A stretch of DNA of 44,816 bases from Streptomyces abikoensis (GCF_014648775.1 NZ_BMRT01000017.1:1-44816); one strand, 5' to 3'; counted from the stretch's first letter, positions 1 through 8,932 are shown. Translations and numbers: made by a program. Notes: a model not told the origin generated them from the sequence alone.

Positions 1-189
1 GCGCGCGGTCTGCTCCGCAGACACGACGCGCCGCCGCTACGCGGCGGGAGCAGCACCCCACTCCGTGGGGTGCTCCGGGACTCCGTCCCGGAGATCCGGG
101 CCACTCCGTGGCCCGGGAGGCCAACTCCGTTGGCCTCGGGCTCGGATCGCTCCGCGATCCGGCCTGAGGGAACGCGCTCCGCGCGTTCC
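1..189. repeat. Telomere-like cascade of eight hairpins
   Basis: Eight perfect inverted repeats follow each other almost without gaps: 8-22, 31-47, 52-74, 75-91, 96-116, 117-137, 143-161 and 169-189, with stems of 6-10 bp. Seven have the loop TCC closed by C and G; the second has TAC. On the minus strand, whose 3' end would be the exposed telomere strand at a left end, the loops read GGA and GTA, both GNA triloops closed by C-G, a class known for very stable hairpins. Streptomyces telomeres carry such packed palindromes, but this is not the common archetypal sequence I remember. The position at the window start, the helicase gene next to it and the tap/tpg operon at 23 kb agree. The alternative is an internal repeat cluster. 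Confidence 0.8.
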
Positions 190-558
190 TGGGCTAGCAG
201 GACCAGTGCGCGGGCGTGGATGACGATGCGTCAGAAGGTTTGTTTCATCGTCTGGTTAGAACGGGGTCGGGTGGAGTGGTAGGCGACCCCGTCATGGCGG
301 TCCTGGGTGGAGGAGATGGATGGACCGGGAGGCTTCAGAAGGGCGGGTGTGCGTCATTCTAGCTGGCCCGCTACCTTATGGAGAGAGCAGCGGTCCCCGT
401 CACGGATTCGGCGCGACCGGGTGGGGCATCCCGACTCGATCGGAATCCCGTTCTTGAGGAGCTGAAAAATCCGGGTTATTGGCTCTCGTAGTTTTTGTCA
501 TAAATGAATTCCAGTGGAACCGAAAAGGCGTCAGACGCGGACGGTAAAGGGAAAAGGC
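190..558. other. Gene-free gap between telomere repeats and helicase
   Basis: No convincing coding frame is seen. The last 80 bases are more AT-rich than their surroundings. A weak promoter-like pair, TTGGCT at 479-484 and TAAATG at 501-506, lies upstream of the helicase. It could drive the helicase, but the match is poor. Confidence 0.4.
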
Positions 559-3099
559 ATGTCGAGGAAAGAACTGTTCCCGCATCAGGTGGAGGCGGTC
601 GATGCCGTCCTCCGCGCTCTGCAGACCCCCGTCAGCGGGCACATGCCGGCCGGGGGATTGCGGACCCAGGTCATCGCCGCGACCGGCTCGGGCAAAACCT
701 TGATCGCCGCCGAGGCCGCCCGGAAACTGGGGGCGCAGCGGGTGCTGGTCCTGGTGCCGACCCTGGATCTGCTGGCACAGACCGTGGCCGCTTGGAGAGA
801 GGACGGCCGTACCGGGGCGGTGATCGGGGTCTGCTCGCTACGGGCCGAGGACTCCGATGGCGTACCTTGCACGACGGATCCGGCCGAGCTCGTGGCGTGG
901 GTGCAGGGGCTGGGGCGGGTGACGGTGTTCGCCACCTACGCCTCCGTCGGCCTGGGCATCCTGCAACGCGCCCACGCCCAGGGGCTGGGTGTGTGGGACC
1001 TGATGGTCGTGGACGAAGCGCACCGGACCAGCGGGGACGCGGGGAAGCCCTGGGCAGCCGTACACGACCAGACCAGGATCCCGGCGGTCCGTCGGCTCTA
1101 CACGACCGCCACCGCCCGCGTCTGGGAAGCCGCCGGGGGCGGCCGGGGCGAGGAGCCGCGCCTGATCGCGAGTATGGACCCGGACTCCCCCGTCTTCGGG
1201 CCTGTGGCGTTCAAGCTGACGCTGTCCGAGGCCGTCAGCCGCGGGCTGGTCGCGCCGTACCAGGTCGTGTGCGTCGACATCACCGACCCTGAGCTGCACG
1301 AGGCGCATCAAGTCGCCGGCCCCGGTTCGGACGTGGTGCGCGGGGCGCGGCTGGCGGCGTTGCAGGCCGGGGTTCTGACGGCGGTGGCGCAGGAGGGGTT
1401 GCGGAAGGTTCTGGCCTTTCACAGCAAGGTCACCGAGGCGGAGGCCATGGCCGCCGGCGTCGCTGGCGCCGCGCGCCGGCTGTGGGAGGACGATCCGCGC
1501 CGGTTCCCGCGGCCGGAGCGGGTGTGGGCCGCCTGGTTGTGCGGTGAGCACCCCCCGGGGCACCGGCGGGCGGTGCTGGAGGAGTTCGCTTCCGACGTCC
1601 TCGTGAGCGGGGGCGAGCTGCGGCCGGCCGCGCTGCGCGTGCTCAACTCCGTGAAAGTGCTGGGCGAAGGGGTCGATACAGCGAATTGTGATTCCGTTGC
1701 ATTCTGTGATGCGCGAGGGTCGATGGTCGATATCGTGCAGATGGTCGGCCGCGCACTCCGTATGAAGCCCGGTGAAGGAAAGATCGCTTCGCTAATCGTT
1801 CCCGTATTCCTCGCGCCGGGTGAAAGTCCGGACGAAATGCTGACCTCCCCGGCCTACCGAACCCTGGCGAAGATCCTCGAAGCGCTCCGCGCACACGACA
1901 CCGACGCCATCGAAGCCCTCGCCGACCCCCGTGTGCGCAGCGGCCGTTACGAACCCGAGGAGGAGGAAGCCGGGGCCGGTGAAGGCGACCAGGAGCGGCT
2001 GGAGGGTGAACGGGGGCCGAGTGTGCCCGCGCGGGAGCTGCTGAAGTTCAGCACGCCCCGGGACCCGGCACTGCTGGCGCGGTTCGTGAAGCTGCGGGTG
2101 ATCGAGCCGGAGAACGCCTTCTGGCGGCGTGGGATCGAGGCGTGCGTGCGGTATGTGAAGGAGACCGGCGCGGTGCAGTTGCGGGTGCCGTACGGCTTCG
2201 TCACCCCGCCGGAGTGGTCGCCCGCGGGGTTTCCGCTGGGGACGTGGCTGGCCGATCAGCGGCGTTTCAACAAGGCCGGACGCCTGGCCCCGGCCCGCGT
2301 CGCAGAGCTGGACCGGCTGGGGATGGTCTGGTCGCATCAGGACGTCGCGTTCGAGGAAGGGCTTGCCGCCGCTCGTGCCTGGGCTGCCGTGCACGGGCAC
2401 TTCCTGCCGCCGGCGACCGCCGTCTGGGACGGGTATCCGGTGGGGATCTGGGCCAAGAACATGCGCACCGCCGCCCGGCTCGCGGACGCCATCGCCGAAC
2501 GCCGCGAGGCCGGCCTCCCCGTCGCATCCAGCACGAAGGCACTCACCGAGGCGCGGCGGGAGGCGCTGGACGAGATCGACCCGGGCTGGTGCCCGGCGTG
2601 GGACACCGGGTGGCAGCGCTGCTTCCGCCTCACCCAGGCCCACGTCGAAGGCGGCGGGGCGGTGCCGGTGGTTGCGGGTGAGGTGATCGTGCAGGGCGAA
2701 GACCTCGGCCGCTGGGTGATGGCCTGCCGCCTCGACTGGGACGACTTGCTGCCGGTCCAGCAGTGGTTGATCGAGAACGTCCTCGGACTCACCCCAGCCG
2801 AAGAACACGAACGACCCATGAAACGCACGCAGGAAGACAAGTGGGCGCTCAATCTCCGCGCGGCTCGGCAGTTCCACGCCCGCGAAGGACACCTCAACGT
2901 CCCCAGGAAGCACATCGAGCACCTCGAGCCGGAAGGCCGGCCGACAGGCCCTCAGAGCGGCGCTGAGGAGCTTGTGGGGGTGAAGCTCGGCATGGTGCTC
3001 GACAACATCCGCAAACGCGCCGGCAAGCTCACCGAGCAGCGCCGCGCAGACCTCGACGCCCTCGGCATCCGCTGGACCAGCAAGCGCGACGCAAAGTGA
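559..3099 (+). CDS. ttrA: Telomere-adjacent DEAD/DEAH-type helicase with helicase-associated repeats (TtrA-like)
   Basis: A superfamily 2 helicase of about 846 residues. Visible motifs in order: Walker A ATGSGKT (about residues 41-47), DEAH box (about 152-155), TAT-type motif III near 184, and motif VI QMVGRALR near 394-401. The C-terminal 300 residues hold several tryptophan-rich helicase-associated modules (for example FPLGTWLADQRR and PVGIWAKNMRT). Helicases of this architecture typically sit next to the telomeres of Streptomyces chromosomes and linear plasmids, where TtrA has been linked to conjugal transfer of chromosome ends. I chose the ATG at 559 (start MSRKELFPHQ) because an AGGGAAAAGG purine tract precedes it; an in-frame ATG at 514 is the alternative. 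A short piece of a related gene is at 21329-21405. The helicase call is firm; the TtrA role is inferred from position and architecture. Confidence 0.85.
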   Translation: MSRKELFPHQVEAVDAVLRALQTPVSGHMPAGGLRTQVIAATGSGKTLIAAEAARKLGAQRVLVLVPTLDLLAQTVAAWREDGRTGAVIGVCSLRAEDSDGVPCTTDPAELVAWVQGLGRVTVFATYASVGLGILQRAHAQGLGVWDLMVVDEAHRTSGDAGKPWAAVHDQTRIPAVRRLYTTATARVWEAAGGGRGEEPRLIASMDPDSPVFGPVAFKLTLSEAVSRGLVAPYQVVCVDITDPELHEAHQVAGPGSDVVRGARLAALQAGVLTAVAQEGLRKVLAFHSKVTEAEAMAAGVAGAARRLWEDDPRRFPRPERVWAAWLCGEHPPGHRRAVLEEFASDVLVSGGELRPAALRVLNSVKVLGEGVDTANCDSVAFCDARGSMVDIVQMVGRALRMKPGEGKIASLIVPVFLAPGESPDEMLTSPAYRTLAKILEALRAHDTDAIEALADPRVRSGRYEPEEEEAGAGEGDQERLEGERGPSVPARELLKFSTPRDPALLARFVKLRVIEPENAFWRRGIEACVRYVKETGAVQLRVPYGFVTPPEWSPAGFPLGTWLADQRRFNKAGRLAPARVAELDRLGMVWSHQDVAFEEGLAAARAWAAVHGHFLPPATAVWDGYPVGIWAKNMRTAARLADAIAERREAGLPVASSTKALTEARREALDEIDPGWCPAWDTGWQRCFRLTQAHVEGGGAVPVVAGEVIVQGEDLGRWVMACRLDWDDLLPVQQWLIENVLGLTPAEEHERPMKRTQEDKWALNLRAARQFHAREGHLNVPRKHIEHLEPEGRPTGPQSGAEELVGVKLGMVLDNIRKRAGKLTEQRRADLDALGIRWTSKRDAK

Positions 3100-3208
3100 T
3101 ACGGCGAAGGCTGCCATCAGCCGTTGGTCAGTCGCGCAGCGGTGGATAGTCGCCATCTGCCTTGGCTGCCTGGTGACGAAGCGCTGGAGATCGAGTTCCC
3201 TGTTCGAC

Positions 3209-4330
3209 ATGGAAATTCAAGGCAACTGCAGCGACCAGTTCAGCGCAGTACGGGAAGTGTTCGCCGACTCGCTGCGCAGCGGGGCGGATGTCGGTGCCTC
3301 GGTGGCGATCTACGTCGACGGCGAGCCTGTGGTCGATCTGTGGGGAGGTTACGCCGACCAGGAATGTATGCAACCGTGGCAACGCGACACCATCACCAAC
3401 GTGTGGTCCATCACGAAGACGATGACTGCGGTGTGTGCTCTCGTCCTCGCTGATCGCGGCGAGCTCGACCTGTCCGCACCGGTCGCGAAATACTGGCCGG
3501 AGTTCGGCATCGCAGGGAAAGACCGCGTGGAGATCCGGCACTTGCTCGGCCACACCGCTGGTCTCCCCGATTGGGATCAGCCCATGACCCTCGATGATCT
3601 GTGCGATTGGGAGAAGGTCACCACCCTGCTGGCCCGCCAGTCGCCCCGGTGGGAACCCGGCACGGAGTCTGGCTACCATCGGTTCACCCATGGCTTTCTG
3701 CTCGGCGAGGTCGTCCGCCGCGTCTGCCGGCAGTCGATCGGTGCTTTCTTCGCCGACCAGATCGCCGGCCCGCTGGACGTTGATTTCCATATCGGTCTCG
3801 CGGCCGAACACGATCACCGAGTCTCCGACGGCATCCCCGCAACCGGCCCCGCGCCCGCAGCCAGCCCTCGTGTGGCCATCCCGGTCGGCGCCTACGTGAC
3901 CGTCCAGGACACCTGGAGCACCCGGTGGCGCCGCGCCGAAATCCCTGCGGCAGCTGGCTACGGAAACGCACGATCCGTGGCTGCTCTCCAATCGGTCCTC
4001 GCCTCTGGAGGCCAGACACCCACGTCACGCCTTCTCTCCGAAGCGACCTGTCGTGCGGTATTCGACGAGCAGTCCCACGGCACCGACCTCGTGCTCGGCA
4101 TCCCCCTACGCTTCGGCATGGGCTACGCCCTGAACGCCGACGACGCACCGGTCAGCACGACCAACCCTCAGACCTGTTACTGGGGCGGAAGAGGCGGATC
4201 GCTGATCGTCAACGACCTCGACGCGCGCATGACCATCGCCTATGTGATGAACCAGATGTCCAACCTCGGCCTCACCGACCCACGCGGCCAGAGGATCCTC
4301 CAGGCCGCATACAAGTCGCTGACACGCTGA
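3209..4330 (+). CDS. Beta-lactamase-family serine hydrolase (esterase EstB / class C-like)
   Basis: The product is about 373 residues with the fold signature of the beta-lactamase-related hydrolase family. The catalytic SxxK is SITK (Ser67, Lys70). The tyrosine motif is a YHR in the stretch ESGYHRFTHGFLLGE (Tyr156). Near the C-terminus WGGRGGS stands where the KTG/HTG motif is expected. The family includes esterases, D-amino peptidases and class C beta-lactamases; the substrate cannot be read here. No signal peptide is evident, which favours an intracellular esterase. The ATG at 3209 is used; an in-frame GTG at 3173 would add 12 residues that do not look conserved. It follows the helicase on the same strand after about 110 bp and is probably expressed separately. 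Confidence 0.8.
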   Translation: MEIQGNCSDQFSAVREVFADSLRSGADVGASVAIYVDGEPVVDLWGGYADQECMQPWQRDTITNVWSITKTMTAVCALVLADRGELDLSAPVAKYWPEFGIAGKDRVEIRHLLGHTAGLPDWDQPMTLDDLCDWEKVTTLLARQSPRWEPGTESGYHRFTHGFLLGEVVRRVCRQSIGAFFADQIAGPLDVDFHIGLAAEHDHRVSDGIPATGPAPAASPRVAIPVGAYVTVQDTWSTRWRRAEIPAAAGYGNARSVAALQSVLASGGQTPTSRLLSEATCRAVFDEQSHGTDLVLGIPLRFGMGYALNADDAPVSTTNPQTCYWGGRGGSLIVNDLDARMTIAYVMNQMSNLGLTDPRGQRILQAAYKSLTR

Positions 4331-4436
4331 CGGAGCAGACGCCCCACGTGGCACGTGGTCGGACACGCTCGGCGCTCCCTGGAGCGGCAACCGCCATTGG
4401 CCAGTGCCGTCGGTAGGGACGGTCAGCAGAGCGAAA

Positions 4437-4464
4437 GGGCCCGGATCCGTATGGATCCGGGCCC
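4437..4464 (-). terminator. Rho-independent terminator downstream of tRNA-fMet
   Basis: A perfect 12-bp stem (arm GGGCCCGGATCC) with a 4-base loop. On the minus strand it is followed by TTTC. It lies 12 bases past the 3' end of the tRNA. The same 12-base arm recurs at 21406-21434. Confidence 0.75.
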
Positions 4465-4475
4465 TGCCGAAGCAG

Positions 4476-4549
4476 TAGCGGGGACAGGATTTGAACCTGC
4501 GACCTCTGGGTTATGAGCCCAGCGAGCTACCGAGCTGCTCCACCCCGCG
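4476..4549 (-). tRNA. Initiator tRNA-Met (anticodon CAT)
   Basis: A 74-base cloverleaf on the minus strand. The acceptor begins CGCGGGG and ends CCCCGCT plus discriminator A, leaving an unpaired C1-T72, as initiator tRNAs have. The anticodon stem contains the three consecutive G-C pairs of initiators around the CAT anticodon (GGGCTCATAACCC). The T arm reads GCAGGTTCAAATCCTGT. No CCA is encoded; TGC follows. Both features indicate formyl-methionine initiator rather than elongator tRNA-Met. It lies only about 4.5 kb from the presumed replicon end. Confidence 0.93.
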
Positions 4550-4572
4550 TCGGTAGCCCCCACCGTACGCCA

Positions 4573-4790
4573 TCACAGCGGGTGCCCATGACCACTTTCC
4601 GCCAGGACCGGTCTGATACCGAAGGCGTTCAAGGTGGTTTTCCCGCGCGTGGTCCAGCGTGCCTGGCCCTTGCCGGTGGGGTCCAGGGACATGATCGTCA
4701 TGTAGACGCGTTTCATGGCGGCGCTCTCGTTCGGGACGTGTCGGCGGGCTTTGGCCGCCCGGCGGGTCCGGGTGTTCACGGCTCGATCGC
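4573..4790 (-). pseudogene. C-terminal fragment of a Mutator/IS256-type transposase
   Basis: The minus-strand frame ending at 4573 contains AAMKRVYMTIMSLDPTGKG followed by ARWTTRGKTTLNAFGI. This resembles the last 50 or so residues of actinomycete IS256/Mutator transposases (SLDPxGxGxxRW followed by W-K-x-ALNAF). Nothing upstream restores the catalytic domain, so it is a relic. It abuts the tRNA gene, a usual graveyard for mobile elements. The recognition rests on one short motif and is uncertain. Confidence 0.4.
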
Positions 4791-4905
4791 GTTCGTCGTG
4801 CGCACGCCGCCCTGCTGGGCGGGTGTGCAGGGTGGTGCGGCGGGCGCCGAGGGAGTCGGTGGTGATCGGGTCCACGGTCACGCCAGATCGCCAGATCGTC
4901 CGGGC

Positions 4906-4962
4906 GCAGCGGGGTGTCGTGCGGGCAGCGGGGTGTCGTGCGGGCAGCGGGGTGTCGTGCGG
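4906..4962. repeat. Three perfect tandem copies of a 19-bp unit
   Basis: The unit GCAGCGGGGTGTCGTGCGG occurs at 4906-4924, 4925-4943 and 4944-4962 without a mismatch. It lies in a gene-poor stretch and its function is unknown. Confidence 0.9.
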
Positions 4963-5550
4963 CGCGACAGCCGCCTTGCCGGCTGCCGGCCCGTGCAACG
5001 TGTCTCCGGGGCGCGTTCCTGGTGCTGGAGTAGCCTTCGCGGTCCACCGATCAGGGTGCGCAGGCCAGCGAAGGCCGGGCAGTGCTGGTTGGGGACGGGA
5101 GCGTGGTGCCTCGGCGATGGCGGAGGCCGCGGGCGTGGGCGGTTCTTCGGGTAGGGCGGCGTGCCGTATTTCATGGCTGGTCCGGGGTGGGGCTGTGGTC
5201 GTGGGCGAACTTCCTGGCGGAGGGGGCGGGCGCGTGGCAGTGCGTCGCGAGCTGGGTGCGGTGACTGTTCCGGGCGTTCAGGAGCTGATCCCTGCCCCCG
5301 CATGTGAGGGGCCAAGCGGCTACGTCCCGCCGGCCTCGACGTGGCCGCCCGCGCGGCCGGCACCAGCCGGACGTGAGGGAAGAGGAAGCCCGCTGCAGGC
5401 GTAGGAGGCCTGGTACCCGAACCGCCTCTGTCCCAGTCCCGGGTGGGGGTTCAGCCTGTGCATGGTGCTGTTGTTCGCGCGAACGTGCATGGGGCGCCGC
5501 ATGCCGGGGTGGCTGCTCGGGCGGCGGCCTGAGTGGCCGTGCCGGACTGG
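4963..5550. other. Stretch without a convincing gene
   Basis: Several open frames exist on both strands, as expected at this GC content. None has family motifs, a good ribosome binding site or a plausible composition. I see nothing else in it. Confidence 0.5.
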
Positions 5551-6081
5551 TCAGGCTCCTGCGGCGCGGCGCCGGCGGCGGTAGTCGAGGGTGACGGCGG
5601 CCAGGAGTGGTCCCCAGGCGACGAGGGGCAGGTAGAGGAATCCGGCGAGGGTGTTGCCGAGAGGGGTCATGTTCGGGTGGGGGAAGGCCCACCAGAGGGC
5701 GAACTGGGTGAGGCCCAGGGTCAGCGCCCCGGCGCCGAGGGCCGCCACCACGGTGACCGTGCGCGGGTTCGGCCGGCGTCCGCCGAGGAGAGGGATCCAC
5801 CGCGGCAGCAGCTCGCCCCATGGCCGGACCAGTCCGAGCGTGAGCAGCGCCAGCAACTCCCCGGCCATGCTGAGCCCGACCACGTACACCGCACCCCAGC
5901 CGGTGAAGCCCATCGCCTCGTACCCGGTCTCGGTGTACCCGGCGGTGAAACCGGCTGCCAGCAGCAGGCGCCAGATCCCGGACGGCAGGGTGACCAGCGC
6001 GGCGGCATGGGCGGCGCGGACGGCCCAGCGGGGCGGGGGCGGAAGGCTGGGGAGGAGTCGGGTGGTAGTCATGCGCACCAT
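5551..6081 (-). CDS. Small integral membrane protein, function unknown
   Basis: About 176 residues with four or five hydrophobic segments: WAVRAAHAAALVTLPSGIW, AVYVVGLSMAGELLALLTL, TVTVVAALGAGALTLGLTQ and LAGFLYLPLVAWGPLLAAV. It ends in the basic tail YRRRRRAAGA, as expected for a cytoplasmic C-terminus. I read the start as the ATG at 6081 (MVRMTTTR); the ATG at 6072 three codons later is equally possible. Similar multi-pass proteins are common hypotheticals in streptomycetes. There are no catalytic residues to suggest a function. It is transcribed alone, converging on nothing recognisable, with about 285 bp to the next gene upstream. Confidence 0.7.
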   Translation of the reverse strand: MVRMTTTRLLPSLPPPPRWAVRAAHAAALVTLPSGIWRLLLAAGFTAGYTETGYEAMGFTGWGAVYVVGLSMAGELLALLTLGLVRPWGELLPRWIPLLGGRRPNPRTVTVVAALGAGALTLGLTQFALWWAFPHPNMTPLGNTLAGFLYLPLVAWGPLLAAVTLDYRRRRRAAGA

Positions 6082-6366
6082 CGTTCCGGCGTTTCGTCGC
6101 CCCAGCGTCGTCCCTGAGGACCGGCCTGGAGCCGGCCTCGGGAGGAGATCCGTACCGCTGCCTTCCCCCGCGCGGGGGAAGGCAGTCCTCCCCCGTCGTT
6201 CACGGGTACTTCGGTGAGGGTGTGTGCTCGTTGTGGGCCTGGCGTCGCCCGTGGAGCGTGGGCTCGGGCGGCTTCTGGTCGGCGAGCGCCGGGTCGTCAT
6301 GGCGCAGGCGTATGCGGGACGGTTCCCGGTGTCCGGTGGGCTTCGGTGCGGGGTGGGGTGGGCGTG

Positions 6367-6804
6367 TCAGTGCGGCTGGTAGTAGGCGTCGATGGGGGTG
6401 CGCGCCTCGTCGAACAGGGCGGGGCCGTCCTGCGTCACGGTCGGCCATTGACCCGACGGCGGGTTGAGTTCGATGAGTTGCTCGGTGGAGAGCGCGTATA
6501 CGACCCGGCCGAGACCGGAGCGGACGATGCCGCCGGCGCACATGATGCAGGGCTCGCAGCTGGTGTACAGGGTCGTGTGTGCGGCGGTCTCCGGGGCGAG
6601 TTCGCGGGCTGCCCAGCGGGCGAGTTTCAGTTCCGGGTGGGCGGTGATGTCGTTGTCGCGTCGCACTGTGTTGTGGGCTTCGGCGAGAATCGTGCCGTCC
6701 GGGCCGGCCAGGAGGGAGCCGTAGGGGGCGTCGCCCAAGGTGATGGCGTGGGCGGCGATGCCGATCGCGCGACGCAGGAGCTTGTGGTCGGCGGGGGTGA
6801 TCAC
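6367..6804 (-). CDS. Nucleoside/nucleobase deaminase of the CDA fold (guanine deaminase/TadA-like)
   Basis: 145 residues with the zinc site of the cytidine deaminase-like superfamily: HPE (His56, Glu58) and PCIMC (Cys86, Cys89). His and the two Cys bind zinc, and Glu is the proton shuttle. The size, the SCEPCIMC motif and the long C-terminal extension fit free-standing purine base or nucleoside deaminases better than tRNA-editing TadA; the substrate is not determined. It starts at a GTG (6804-6802) that overlaps the TGA of the oxidoreductase upstream as GTGA, so the two were translationally coupled. The oxidoreductase is frameshifted, which could reduce expression of this gene. Confidence 0.85.
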   Translation of the reverse strand: MITPADHKLLRRAIGIAAHAITLGDAPYGSLLAGPDGTILAEAHNTVRRDNDITAHPELKLARWAARELAPETAAHTTLYTSCEPCIMCAGGIVRSGLGRVVYALSTEQLIELNPPSGQWPTVTQDGPALFDEARTPIDAYYQPH

Positions 6805-7635
6805 GAGGGTGTCCTCCAGTGTGTGGCCACGGTGGTGAGTGCTTGCCAGGCCGCGTGGGGCCGGCGGGTTTCCCGCGGGTCCCCGTGGTAAGGGTCGAGT
6901 ACGACGATGTCGGCGCCGAGCAGGCGGAGCTGGTCGAGATCGTCGAGATCGTCGGGGATCTGCTCGATGGTGCCGGCACCGGCCGGTCGTTCGGGCTCGT
7001 CGACCGCAATGGTGGTCAGCCGCAGGGCGATGCGGGGCGCGAACGCCGGCAACGCGTGGTTCGTCAGGGCCGAGCGCATCCGGGCCAGGGGAAGCCGCAG
7101 CGGGTGCCAGGCGTCGCCGAACCTGATGGGACGCCGGATCCCCGCCCCGCTGTTGCCGCCGACCCGGACGGGTACCAGGGCGGTGACCTCCTCGGGCTGC
7201 CCGTGCCGGGCGTTGCGCAGGGTGCCCAGGTATGCGTCGGTCAGGCTGCCGCGTGCGGTGAACGGTATGCCGAGTGCGTCGAATTCCTGGCGCGCCCAGC
7301 CGGCACCGGCTCCGAGGACGAACCGGCCGCCGCTGAGCCGGCTGAGGTTGGCGGCCATGCGCGCCACCGGCAGCGGATGCCGGTAGGGAAGGACGAGCAC
7401 CGTCGTGCCCAGCCGCAGGCCGGTGGTCATGCCGGCCAGCCAGGACAGCGTGGTGAACGGCTCGTAGAACGGCTCGGGGTACCGCTCGGCCACGTCCCGG
7501 GGTGATGGCCACGTGGTCCGACACCATGAGGAAGTCGAAGCCGAAGCCGAGCCCCTCCGCGGTCCGCGCCCATTCGCGTAGCAGGCCAGGGTCGGTCCCC
7601 GGCCCGAAGTTCGGTACGTGGACGCCAAGTTGCAT
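6801..7635 (-). pseudogene. LLM-class (F420-type) oxidoreductase broken by a frameshift
   Basis: The N-terminal part from the ATG at 7635 reads MQLGVHVPNFGPGTD then GLGFGFDFLMVSDHVAITP, the hallmark start of luciferase-like F420-dependent oxidoreductases. The rest (RDVAERYPEPFYEPFTTLSW, then LRLGTTVLVLPYRHPLPVAR and SGGRFVLGAGAGW) continues in another frame to the stop at 6801. One base appears to be missing around 7497-7503 in a run of C and G. Joined, the product would be about 280 residues, normal for the family. Either this is a recent pseudogene or the C-run carries a sequencing error. It is divergent from the Lrp/AsnC regulator 93 bp away, which probably controls it and the overlapping deaminase. 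Confidence 0.8.
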
Positions 7636-7728
7636 GGCCCGAGGCTATCGCGGCGATCACGGCACATGGAACCGATGTTTCCCGGCGGTGGCGGCGTTCT
7701 TCCGTGGTTCTGCCGGTAGAGTCGCGGT

Positions 7729-8193
7729 ATGGCCGTGAATCTTGACGAAGCCGTGAATCTTGACGACATCGACTGGGCGATCATCGGGCAGCTGCAACAG
7801 GAGGCCCGCATCTCCCTCAGCGAGTTGGGGCGGCGCGTCAAACTCAGCTCGTCGGCGACAACCGAACGGGTACGGAATCTGGAATCGCTGGGCGTCATCA
7901 CCGGCTATCACGCCGTGGTGGACCTGGCCAAGGTCGGCTACCCCGTGCTGGCCATCGTCCGGTTGAAGTACCCGGGCAACCGGCACCAGCCGTTGCGCCG
8001 GCTGCTCGCCGAACGGCAGGAGATCCTGGAGTGCCTGCGCACCACCGGCGACGACTGCTACACCCTGAAGGTGGCCGCGAGGTCCATGGAGCATCTGGAG
8101 ACACTCGTGGACGAGCTGGCCGGCTTCGGCAGCACGACCACCAACGTCGTCTACAGCCAGACGCTGGCCTATCGCGGACCCGGCCACCCCTGA
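7729..8193 (+). CDS. Lrp/AsnC-family transcriptional regulator
   Basis: 154 residues. The N-terminal winged HTH is typical (DDIDWAIIGQLQQEARISLS followed by ELGRRVKLSSSATTERVRNL). The C-terminal RAM/AsnC ligand domain follows (GYHAVVDLAKVGYPVLAIV through TTNVVYSQTLAYR). Such proteins form octamers and respond to amino acids or related metabolites. The gene is divergent from the oxidoreductase-deaminase pair, its likely target. The promoter-like TAGAGT at 7717-7722 lies only 6 bases before the ATG and no ribosome binding site is visible, so the mRNA may be leaderless. An 18-bp tandem duplication (7732-7749 and 7750-7767) repeats the residues AVNLDE at the N-terminus. Confidence 0.9.
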   Translation: MAVNLDEAVNLDDIDWAIIGQLQQEARISLSELGRRVKLSSSATTERVRNLESLGVITGYHAVVDLAKVGYPVLAIVRLKYPGNRHQPLRRLLAERQEILECLRTTGDDCYTLKVAARSMEHLETLVDELAGFGSTTTNVVYSQTLAYRGPGHP

Positions 8194-8932
8194 CGCCACA
8201 GCTGCCCGGCCGCAGCGGCGGCCAACGGCCCGTGTCAATCGCCCCCCTGCCGACGCCCCGTTCCGGCGGAACCCGGCGCGCCGGAGGCCCGGACCGACCC
8301 CTTTGCGCATCGCGCCGCGCACCCTGCTGTCCGTGCGCTGGTCACGCCCCGTCATCCGATCCCGCATCGCGTGGGGATGCGGGATGACTGCGTGATGGCG
8401 CGGGGCGGCCGGGGGCTTTTTCGCTCACGCAGCGCCGACTTTCGCGAAGCCTCCCAGTGCGACGCGAGTTCTTCGAGCACGTAGCCGAAGCGCGTGCGAG
8501 ACCCTGGGGAGGGCAGGAGGGGAGCAGGCCACACAGGTCCGCAGGCCCAGGTAAGCGTCGCATCGTGGCCAGCCCGCGCGGCCGAGCACGTGCCCTGCAC
8601 CGCGGCCATTGCCGACGTCGCCTCCCGTCGGGCAGCGCAGGGCGCGGACCGTGCCTCCCGCACGAAGCGGATCACCGGCCGGGCGAACGTGGTGGTGGCG
8701 GGAACGAGCGGCCCGCAGGTCCGGGTGTGGTTCACCCGTCCGGGCCGCATGCGCTCGGCGGTGACGGAGCTCAGGGACCGGCGTGCCGAGGAGCCCTGCG
8801 GACGAGGTGCGGGTGAGCACCCTGCCGCCCAGCGGTTTGGGGCACGGGCTGGTGGTCCTGGCCGCGGAACCGGTGAGCCCGCAGTTCTTCGCCGGGTGCC
8901 GGAGTGTGCCTGGCGGGGGGGGCGGGGGTGGG
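8194..8932. other. Gene-poor stretch, possibly with a decayed reading frame
   Basis: No intact gene is supported. On the plus strand the segments GPQVRVWFTRPGRMRSAV (around 8710) and, in another frame, LPPSGLGHGLVVLAAE (around 8825) faintly recall the end of HATPase-type ATP-binding regulators. The resemblance is too weak to annotate. Confidence 0.35.

Noticed and set aside
1..189. Reading the hairpins as a series of transcription terminators
   Set aside because: Eight in a row with the same loop, no T tracts and no gene before them fit a telomere much better.
8440..8900. A decayed HATPase-type ATP-binding regulator
   Set aside because: Only two short segments in different frames recall the family; no Asn box or complete G box can be pointed out.
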